13,169 nt of DNA from Burkholderiales bacterium (GTDB lineage Bacteria > Pseudomonadota > Gammaproteobacteria > Burkholderiales > Burkholderiaceae_D), in assembly GCA_016197345.1 (NCBI GenBank), contig JACPVY010000081.1, positions 1 through 13,169 on the forward strand, in the 5' to 3' direction. Under the pieces are notes generated by a model. That model ran no database searches and was not told where the DNA came from. It was given only the letters and a program-made list of their open reading frames with translations. Positions 7,520 to 13,169 of the stretch are shown in pieces. The stretch's first letter is position 1; each line of letters begins with the position of its first letter. A program made the position numbers and the translations under genes.

Positions 7520-9034
7520 ATGCGGCACCAAGCCAATTTCCGGCTGCGGCAGAGCGCCCTTGCGTTAGCGTTGGGGCTATGTTTTGCTGGCCATAGCGTC
7601 GCTGCGCCGAAGGCGAAACTGGAACAACTAGTACAGCAATTGAATCAACGTTTGCAAGCCGTGGAAGCACAAAATGCGGCCTTAGCGAAAGAAGTGCAAG
7701 CCCTGCGCGCGAATGCGCAAGCCGCCAGCACCAGCACGGTCGCGCTAGACAACAGCAAGCTACAGCAGCGTGTGAATGCGCTAGAAGAACAGCAAAAACT
7801 GGTTGAGCAAGGCTTAAACACCGATACCCTCAGCGAAAAAGAGCCAGAACTCACGGCACGTTTAAAAGCAATTGAAAACCAAACCCTCGCCATGCAAAAA
7901 TCGGCGCGCAAAGTGGATGGTTTAGATGGTTTGACCGCGAGCGTGAGCCTGACTACCGTTGCGCAAAAATCGAACCGGGCGCAGGAAGGTGATCAAGCTT
8001 CTGGCAGTCAGCTCAATTATCGCGGCGATGTCAATGTCGAGTTACCCTTGCCGAATAACGGTAGCACTGACCAAAAAATGGTCGCGCAATTTCGCTTAGG
8101 GCAAGGACGCGGCCTAAATAGCCTGCCAGTCTTTGCCAAACCCAATGGCACCGCATTTCAACTCAGCCACTCTGACGAAGCACCATTGATGCTAGCGCAA
8201 GTGTGGTATCAAGCGAATATTCCGCTGCCGCTAGAGGGCCATAAACCGCTCTCAAAAGAAACGCTAGAAATCACGCTTGGCAAGCTCGATCCTTTTGTCT
8301 TCTTTGATCAAAATGCGGCCGCCAACGATGAAACGCGCCAATTCATCAATTCAGCCTTTGTGCATAACCCATTGCTTGATGCGGGTGGTGAGATCGGTGC
8401 CGACGCCAATGGCTTCGCGCCGGGTTTCCGGCTGGCCTATGAAAATGTCAGCCAAAAACCAGATAACTATCGCCTCTCATTAGGCGTGTTGGGTGCGGGC
8501 AATGGCGGCGCCAATTACGAACGCAGCCTGCGCACGCCCTTGATCATCGTGCAAGCGGAAACCGAGCAGCGCTTAAATGGCTTACCTGGCCATGCCCGCC
8601 TTTATGCATGGCGCCACGGCAATGCGGCCCACTTTGATGAAAACATCACGCTAGGGGAAAAACATAGCGGCTGGGGTTTATCGCTCGATCAACGCTTTGG
8701 CGATGGCATCACCGCTTTCGGTCGCTATGGCCATAGCATGAGTGGAAATTTGCGCTTTGATCGTGCCGTGACGCTAGGCTTGGATTTCAATGGTTCGTAT
8801 TGGGACAGAGCCGCCGATGGCATAGGCATAGGTTTGGGTTGGCTGCGTACCAGCCGTGCTTATGCTGATTTCTCGGGCAATGCAAAGAATGAACGCGTGG
8901 CCGAACTATACTACCGCTTCCGCATGTCTAAGCAATTTGAACTGACACCTGATTTCCAATACATTAGCCGCCCGGGTGGCAGCAATGAAGGTGCTATCAA
9001 AGTGTTGGGCTTACGGGCACAAATCAATTATTAA
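7520..9034 (+). CDS. Outer-membrane porin with N-terminal coiled coil, within the iron cluster
   Basis: The 504-residue product has a signal peptide (about 1-29, ending SVAA), then two coiled-coil stretches (about 31-65 and 80-125) with regular Leu spacing and many Gln, Ala and Glu. From about residue 135 to the end it shows alternating polar and hydrophobic beta-strands rich in Gly, Asn and aromatic residues. It ends in RAQINY, with a terminal aromatic residue as expected of outer-membrane barrels (Tyr here, not the commoner Phe). It resembles porins with an N-terminal coiled coil for cell-wall contact, but I cannot name a closer family. It lies between ftrA and ftrB with gaps of 2 and 19 bases, so it is almost certainly co-transcribed and may let ferrous iron or a small chelate into the periplasm (inference). 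No TonB box or plug domain is seen, so it is not a TonB-dependent receptor. Confidence 0.85.
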   Translation: MRHQANFRLRQSALALALGLCFAGHSVAAPKAKLEQLVQQLNQRLQAVEAQNAALAKEVQALRANAQAASTSTVALDNSKLQQRVNALEEQQKLVEQGLNTDTLSEKEPELTARLKAIENQTLAMQKSARKVDGLDGLTASVSLTTVAQKSNRAQEGDQASGSQLNYRGDVNVELPLPNNGSTDQKMVAQFRLGQGRGLNSLPVFAKPNGTAFQLSHSDEAPLMLAQVWYQANIPLPLEGHKPLSKETLEITLGKLDPFVFFDQNAAANDETRQFINSAFVHNPLLDAGGEIGADANGFAPGFRLAYENVSQKPDNYRLSLGVLGAGNGGANYERSLRTPLIIVQAETEQRLNGLPGHARLYAWRHGNAAHFDENITLGEKHSGWGLSLDQRFGDGITAFGRYGHSMSGNLRFDRAVTLGLDFNGSYWDRAADGIGIGLGWLRTSRAYADFSGNAKNERVAELYYRFRMSKQFELTPDFQYISRPGGSNEGAIKVLGLRAQINY

Positions 9035-9053
9035 TGTCGATAAAAGGCGCATC

Positions 9054-9413
9054 ATGACTTCGATTTTTCGCCGTACCATTTTGACCGCTGCTAGCTTTGC
9101 GCTCGTAGGCGCATTTGCGACGACCACACCAATCGCTCATGCCGCAGATTTGCCTGTCTTTAATTTATCGGTAAAAGATGGCTATTTCACGCCAAACAAA
9201 ATAGAAGTACCTGCCAATACCAAATTCAAAATCGCCTTCAAAAATGAAGGGACTGGTCCTGAAGAATTTGAAAGTAGCGAATTGCATATCGAAAAAGTAT
9301 TATCGCCAGGTGCCTCTAGCTTTATCGTGATCCAGCCATTGAAAGCGGGCAGCTATAAATTCGTCGGCGAATTTCATCCGAAAACAGCCTTGGGTGTAAT
9401 CGTCGCAAAATAA
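9054..9413 (+). CDS. ftrB: Periplasmic cupredoxin-like protein FtrB
   Basis: This 119-residue exported protein has a signal peptide ending AHA (28-30) and a single cupredoxin fold. It matches the FtrB/EfeO-cupredoxin group: NLSVKDGYFTPNKIEVPANT (from residue 37), EEFESSELHIEKVLSPG (from 71) and VGEFHPKTALGVIV (from 104). There is no Cys in the copper loop, so this is not a classical blue-copper site; candidate ligands are His78, Glu106 and His108. In the Bordetella and Brucella Ftr systems this protein is proposed to oxidise Fe2+ for the permease. The start at 9054 follows AAAAGG; an upstream in-frame start at 8976 would lie inside the porin gene and hide the signal peptide. It is third in the cluster. 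Confidence 0.9.
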   Translation: MTSIFRRTILTAASFALVGAFATTTPIAHAADLPVFNLSVKDGYFTPNKIEVPANTKFKIAFKNEGTGPEEFESSELHIEKVLSPGASSFIVIQPLKAGSYKFVGEFHPKTALGVIVAK

Positions 9414-9472
9414 GTTTGCTTCAGTCTGATTTTTCAGTCATTCATCGTCATCTAGCCAGCAAAGAAGAATCT

Positions 9473-10855
9473 ATGTTGCCAGCCACGCCCGCCCCAGACG
9501 CTAGTGCGCCCCCTGCTAGCGTTCACGCACCTAGCGTGCAGCCGTTACGCTTCATCCCGCGTGACGCTCTGGTGCAGCAACGCGTGCAAGCCAGCCGCAC
9601 GACTTGGCTGGCGCGCATCGGCCAAGCGATGCAGCGGCATAAACGCGTGATCTTGACGGTGCAATGGCTGGTAGTACTCGCCTATTTAGCGCTTTTGATC
9701 ATTCCGGCGTTCATGCCCATCCCGAATGAATCAGCCCACCTCTACAATAATCTGCGTTTATTTGCGCAATTTTTATTTTGGGGCGTGTGGTGGCCGTTTG
9801 TGATGTTGTCGATGATGTTGGTCGGGCGTGTTTGGTGCGGCGTATTTTGTCCAGAAGGAGCGATGACCGAATGGATTAGCCTACGTGGTCTAGGCTTACC
9901 CATTCCGCGCTGGATACGCTGGAGCGGTTGGACTTTTATCGCCTTTGTCTGCACCACGGTATATGGGCAATTGGTCAGCGTCTATGAATACCCACAAGCG
10001 GCGCTCTTGGTGCTAGGTGGTTCCTCTGTTGCTGCGTTAGTAGTCGGCTATTTGTATGGGCGCGGCAAGCGCGTCTGGTGCCGCTATTTATGCCCAGCAA
10101 ATGGCGTTTTTGCGCTATTAGCCAAAATCGCGCCAGTGCATTTTGCGGTAGATCAAGCGGCATGGAAAAGCAGTCATACCCGTAGCCATGCCGTCAATTG
10201 CGCTCCCTTGATCAATATTGGTCATATGAAAAGTGCATCGGCCTGCCATTCTTGTGGTCGTTGCGCCGATCAACACGACGGCGCCGTGCAGCTAGCAGGC
10301 CGCACGCCTGCCAGCGAAATCCTATCGCTACACAATAAAGATGTCAGCAGCGAACAAGCTTACACCCTCACTTTCGGCATGCTAGGCATCGCTACCGCCG
10401 CATTTTTATGGTCGAGTAGTAAGTGGCTCGTCACCCTGAAAACCACGCTTGCCAATTGGTTGATTGAGCACGACCACATGTATATCCTCATTGGCGGCGC
10501 CCTCTTAGGCGGTTCCATTTTGCTCTGCATACGCCTCGCCAAGCTGACGATTGGAGACGTCAATTTATCGTGGCAACGTCTGGCACTCGGTTTGATCCCG
10601 GTCGCAGGCATGGGCATTTTCTTAGGTTTGTCGATGTTGACGCTGACACACTTAAAAGCCGAAGGCTGGCTGCCAACTTGGCTAGCACAAGCGCGCATTG
10701 CCTTGCTAGTGCTGGGCGGTAGCTTTTCGGCTTATCTCGGCCTACGCCTAATCTTCACGCAATTCTCAGCACGCCGCGTGCTGGGGTATGTACTGTATCT
10801 GCTGCCCGTGGCGCTCACGCTAACGATCTGGTATCGCACTTTCTTCGTGCGCTAA
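9473..10855 (+). CDS. ftrD: Membrane 4Fe-4S polyferredoxin FtrD
   Basis: This 460-residue inner-membrane protein is of the NapH/FtrD type. Two CxxxCP motifs, each after a hydrophobic helix, lie at Cys122-Cys126 (CGVFCP) and Cys203-Cys207 (CRYLCP). A cytoplasm-type cysteine group follows: Cys243, then CHSCGRC with Cys258, Cys261 and Cys264. Membrane helices lie at about 58-80, 98-118, 150-170 and 176-196, and four or five more fill residues 300-457. Residues 1-25 are Pro/Ala-rich. In FtrABCD systems it is thought to remove the electron released when FtrB oxidises Fe2+. The ATG at 9473, with AAGAAG a few bases upstream, is preferred over an in-frame TTG at 9416 without a site. The 59-base gap after ftrB is the largest in the cluster. 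FtrD normally works beside the FtrC permease, which has no gene here. Confidence 0.9.
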   Translation: MLPATPAPDASAPPASVHAPSVQPLRFIPRDALVQQRVQASRTTWLARIGQAMQRHKRVILTVQWLVVLAYLALLIIPAFMPIPNESAHLYNNLRLFAQFLFWGVWWPFVMLSMMLVGRVWCGVFCPEGAMTEWISLRGLGLPIPRWIRWSGWTFIAFVCTTVYGQLVSVYEYPQAALLVLGGSSVAALVVGYLYGRGKRVWCRYLCPANGVFALLAKIAPVHFAVDQAAWKSSHTRSHAVNCAPLINIGHMKSASACHSCGRCADQHDGAVQLAGRTPASEILSLHNKDVSSEQAYTLTFGMLGIATAAFLWSSSKWLVTLKTTLANWLIEHDHMYILIGGALLGGSILLCIRLAKLTIGDVNLSWQRLALGLIPVAGMGIFLGLSMLTLTHLKAEGWLPTWLAQARIALLVLGGSFSAYLGLRLIFTQFSARRVLGYVLYLLPVALTLTIWYRTFFVR

Positions 10856-10866
10856 TGCCGTCGTGG

Positions 10867-10887
10867 GCAGTGCTGAAATCGCACTGC
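10867..10887 (+). terminator. RNA hairpin directly after ftrD
   Basis: A perfect 7-base stem (GCAGTGC with GCACTGC) encloses a 7-base loop, 11 bases after the ftrD stop. No T-run follows, so it is not a textbook intrinsic terminator. It abuts a second hairpin. Protection of the mRNA end or factor-assisted termination are possible. Confidence 0.5.
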
Positions 10888-10888
10888 G

Positions 10889-10920
10889 GAACCTTGCTTG
10901 ACGTGGCTTAAGCGGGGTTC
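10889..10920 (+). terminator. Second RNA hairpin after ftrD, with G-U pairs favouring the plus-strand transcript
   Basis: GAACCTTGCTT (10889-10899) pairs along all 11 bases with AAGCGGGGTTC (10910-10920), using two adjacent G-U wobbles. These would be A-C mismatches in a minus-strand RNA, so the fold belongs to the ftr transcript. The loop is 10 bases. No T-run follows. One base separates it from the preceding hairpin. Confidence 0.5.
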
Positions 10921-10948
10921 ACATGCCCATGCGAATCGTCATCTGATT

Positions 10949-10984
10949 ATGTCAATGCTCGCCTTTTTTATCACCCATTGACAT
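10949..10984. repeat. 9-base inverted repeat in the convergent intergenic gap
   Basis: ATGTCAATG (10949-10957) and CATTGACAT (10976-10984) are exact reverse complements separated by 18 bases that include six T (10964-10969). The repeat sits between convergent ends of ftrD and the 146-residue gene. It could be a bidirectional terminator or transcript-end structure, but the T-run is inside the loop and the arm length is close to chance. Confidence 0.4.
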
Positions 10985-11015
10985 CGTGCGACTTTTCACA
11001 TTTCTTCAAAATGCC

Positions 11016-11456
11016 TTAACCGGGCGGCACATTTTCTGCCGCCTGCTTAATTTTTTGCCGCTCTATCCATTCCAGCACCGGGCCATCTAACTCCAAGCCA
11101 GAAATTTGCTTCGCCACCGCCAAATTGACCGATAGCAGCACCGGGATTTTATCGAGTGGCACTTCATTGCAATATTGCGAAAATGCCGTCAAAAAAACTT
11201 CTGATTCCAGCACTGGCACCACTTTGCGGCCGCTCATGAATTGCAAAATGCTGGTGATGGTATGACCCTTGCCTAGCGTTTGGTAGATGAAGCGATTCAG
11301 GTGTTTGTCTAAGCGCTTGAAATCCACCTCTTCATCGGTCATGATGCCGTCGAGATACATTAAGCCTAATGCGACGCGGAAAAAATCCGTCGCGATTTCA
11401 CGCGTGGGGCCGCGCCGCGTCACTGCCAAAATTTTGTCGCGCAATACTTTTTCCAC
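11016..11456 (-). CDS. Conserved-looking hypothetical protein, 146 residues, GTG start
   Basis: I do not recognise this family. The protein is soluble in appearance, with no signal peptide or membrane segment, and is mostly helical by composition. Visible features are a basic N-terminus (MEKVLRDKILAVTRRGP), a central acidic-hydrophobic stretch (ATDFFRVALGLMYLDGIMTDEE, from residue 22), and a C-terminal helix with SGLELDGPVLEWIERQK. The start is GTG, four bases after a strong GAGGAGAG ribosome-binding site, which supports a real gene. It lies 32 bases after the DUF3025 gene on the same strand, so it is probably the third gene of the pyrC operon. No function can be assigned. Confidence 0.75.
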   Translation of the reverse strand: MEKVLRDKILAVTRRGPTREIATDFFRVALGLMYLDGIMTDEEVDFKRLDKHLNRFIYQTLGKGHTITSILQFMSGRKVVPVLESEVFLTAFSQYCNEVPLDKIPVLLSVNLAVAKQISGLELDGPVLEWIERQKIKQAAENVPPG

Positions 11457-11488
11457 GCTACTCTCCTCGGCACTCGCAAAAATGAATT

Positions 11489-12355
11489 CTACCCCGGCAT
11501 CACGCTCACACGATTTTTACGTGCTGGCCGAAATACGCTGACATCGTCATAAAACGCTTGATCTTGCCCAGCCCACCAGCCGGGAATACCCGCAATCGGC
11601 AAGGGCTGGAAATTCGCTGGCACTGGTGCCGCTTGTTGTAGTTGCGCCGCAATATGGCTGTCTAGCCAAGCCATTTGCTGTGCTGGCGCTTGCTGCAATA
11701 CGCTAGGTGGCGCGGGCACGAGCCAACTATGGGCCGTAATGGCCTTATACGGTTGCACCAATTTCTCCATCAAGGCATGGCCAAAGAGATAAAGCTGGGC
11801 GCTGGCGGTAAAGCGTGGAAAAAATTCCTGCCATTGATGCTGCTGCAAGGCGTAGGCGAGCGCCTGCCCTGCTACATCATCTGCCACCAACAATAGCGCG
11901 GCATTTTCATCAAATAGCGTGGCGGCATCGCGCAAAGCACCGCGCTGCTGGCCTACACCATGCAGACGAATGTGCGCCGCTTGCAAGCGATTTAACTCTT
12001 TTTTGATTTGTGGAAAACTCAACCACACTAAGGCATTAAAAAAATCATGTAGATTATCTCGGGTCGGCACCTGGCCTTGCTCGAAGATAAAGCTTTCGTA
12101 GGCACAGCCGCTAGGCAGGCACGCTTGCTCGACAAATTGCAAGGGCAAACCAGCGCAATTGCAGAGCGCACGCTGCGCAGCTAGCTCGCTCAAGCGCGCA
12201 CGCACTGCGCTTGCGCTCGATGGCGCAGCGGCGAGAAAACTCTGCGCGGCAGGCAGCACACTGCGCAGCCAAGGTCGTTGCCAGTCGATTTGCGCCAAAA
12301 ATTGCGCTTCTAGCGCACTCCCCTGCTGCGCGGCAGTACTTACACCATCTGCCAT
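11489..12355 (-). CDS. DUF3025 domain protein
   Basis: The 288-residue protein matches my recollection of the DUF3025 family. The core reads [23 protein letters not shown] (from residue 100), followed by [20 protein letters not shown] (from 191), a His/Asp-rich pattern typical of this family. No signal peptide or membrane segment is seen. The biochemical function of DUF3025 is unknown to me. Its ATG lies 16 bases inside the end of pyrC, so the two genes overlap and are probably translationally coupled; AAGAG lies upstream at normal spacing. The sequence is rich in Gln and Ala. The link to pyrC suggests co-expression with pyrimidine synthesis, not necessarily a role in it. Confidence 0.82.
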   Translation of the reverse strand: MADGVSTAAQQGSALEAQFLAQIDWQRPWLRSVLPAAQSFLAAAPSSASAVRARLSELAAQRALCNCAGLPLQFVEQACLPSGCAYESFIFEQGQVPTRDNLHDFFNALVWLSFPQIKKELNRLQAAHIRLHGVGQQRGALRDAATLFDENAALLLVADDVAGQALAYALQQHQWQEFFPRFTASAQLYLFGHALMEKLVQPYKAITAHSWLVPAPPSVLQQAPAQQMAWLDSHIAAQLQQAAPVPANFQPLPIAGIPGWWAGQDQAFYDDVSVFRPARKNRVSVMPG

Positions 12356-13169
12356 GCCAACTCTTGCCCCGCGTCTAACGGCACTACCACGCTATCAGCC
12401 GCCGTCACGCTAGCGGGAATCGTCCATGCTTTGCGCTCTAGCACAACGTGATCGGTATTGATAGGCAAACCGTAAAACTGTGGCCCAAAGAGGGAAGCGA
12501 ATCCTTCTAGCTTATCGAGCGCTCCCGCTTGCTCAAAGGCTTGCGCATATAGCTCTAGCGCATGCAATGCGGTGTAGCAGCCCGCGCAACCGCAAGCGTG
12601 TTCTTTGGTTTCTTTGACGTGTGGTGCCGAATCGGTGCCGAGGAAAAAGCGTGGATCGCCGCTGGTTGCGGCTGCGACTAACGCTAGGCGATGTTGCTCG
12701 CGCTTTAATACTGGCAGGCAGTAATAATGGGGACGCACACCGCCTTTGAAAATTTCATTGCGGTTATACAACAGATGATGGGCGGTGATAGTGGCGGCGA
12801 GATGGCTAGCGCTACTAGCTACGTATTGCGCCGCTTCTTTGGTGGTAATGTGCTCCAAGACGATTTTCAGTGCCGGGAAATCACGCCGCAAAGGTTGCAG
12901 CACGGTGTCGATAAAGATCGCTTCGCGGTCGAAAATATCAATTGCCGGGTCTGTCACTTCGCCATGCACTAACAATGGCATGCCGAGTTTTTGCATCGCT
13001 TCTAGCGTCGCCGTACATTTGCGCAAATCGGTGACACCGGCATCGGAATTCGTGGTTGCGCCGGCGGGATACAGCTTTAGCGCATGCACGATGCCAGAAT
13101 CTTTGGCGCGCTGAATTTCTTCTGCGGGCGTGTTATCGGTCAAATACAGCGTCATCAAGGGTTCAAACT
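12340..13169 (-). CDS. pyrC: Dihydroorotase PyrC, N-terminus off the right edge
   Basis: PyrC closes carbamoyl-aspartate to dihydroorotate, the third step of pyrimidine synthesis, using a two-zinc site. The window holds about 275 C-terminal residues; compared with the 348-residue E. coli enzyme, roughly 75 N-terminal residues, including the HxH zinc motif, lie beyond the edge. Visible active-site parts are [13 protein letters not shown] with the carboxylated Lys, LLVHGEV and EHITTKEAA with zinc-binding His, [11 protein letters not shown], and FLGTDSAPH with the catalytic Asp. CGCAGCY and [14 protein letters not shown] [10 protein letters not shown] are further PyrC signatures, placing it in the class II (E. 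coli-like) dihydroorotases. The frame continues in register to base 13169 ([11 protein letters not shown], compare E. coli FTPLMTCYLTD), so an apparent start at 13158 is not real. Its stop lies within the DUF3025 gene. Confidence 0.97.
   Translation of the reverse strand, partial: FEPLMTLYLTDNTPAEEIQRAKDSGIVHALKLYPAGATTNSDAGVTDLRKCTATLEAMQKLGMPLLVHGEVTDPAIDIFDREAIFIDTVLQPLRRDFPALKIVLEHITTKEAAQYVASSASHLAATITAHHLLYNRNEIFKGGVRPHYYCLPVLKREQHRLALVAAATSGDPRFFLGTDSAPHVKETKEHACGCAGCYTALHALELYAQAFEQAGALDKLEGFASLFGPQFYGLPINTDHVVLERKAWTIPASVTAADSVVVPLDAGQELAWQMV

Noticed and set aside
9422..9445. Repeated TTCAGTC in the ftrB-ftrD gap
   Set aside because: Seven bases repeated twice in a T-rich stretch is expected by chance and has no symmetry or known motif.
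10964..10969. T6 run as an intrinsic terminator
   Set aside because: The stem just before it is only about four pairs (GCGA/TCGC) with a very long loop, and the run lies in the loop of another inverted repeat.

Overview
The window carries ordinary chromosomal genes of a proteobacterium, most likely a betaproteobacterium of the Burkholderiales. This is inferred from the FtrABCD-type iron genes, the pyrC-DUF3025 gene pair and near-balanced base composition (about half G+C by eye); an Oxalobacteraceae-like host would fit but is not proven. No tRNA, rRNA, CRISPR array, insertion sequence or prophage gene was seen.

Layout. (1) 1-1688, minus strand: most of a CPA2 cation:proton antiporter, with its C-terminus beyond the left edge. 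(2) 1905-3079, minus strand: a two-gene operon of a GTP cyclohydrolase I (folE) and a small stand-alone BLUF blue-light sensor. The folE stop codon lies next to the BLUF ribosome-binding site, so the two are probably translationally coupled. (3) 3267-3995, plus strand: a spermidine-synthase-like methyltransferase fold protein, divergent from folE. (4) 4172-6757, plus strand: a six-helix membrane hybrid histidine kinase with HisKA, HATPase, two receivers and an HPt domain. Its first receiver has lost the phospho-acceptor Asp (Asn instead), and a run of nine C lies just before the HPt domain. (5) 6960-10855, plus strand, behind a Fur-box-like site: a four-gene ferrous-iron uptake cluster of P19/FtrA, a coiled-coil outer-membrane porin, the FtrB cupredoxin and the FtrD polyferredoxin. 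The usual FTR1-type permease (FtrC) is missing. (6) 10856-11015: a convergent intergenic gap with two back-to-back RNA hairpins and a separate inverted repeat. (7) 11016-13169, minus strand: dihydroorotase pyrC (5' end off the right edge), a DUF3025 protein overlapping its end, and an unrecognised 146-residue protein starting at GTG.

The points most worth a second look are the folE-BLUF pair with its altered CSHH zinc motif, the iron cluster that has a porin but no permease, and the C9 tract whose loss or gain of one base would cut the HPt phosphotransfer domain off the hybrid kinase.
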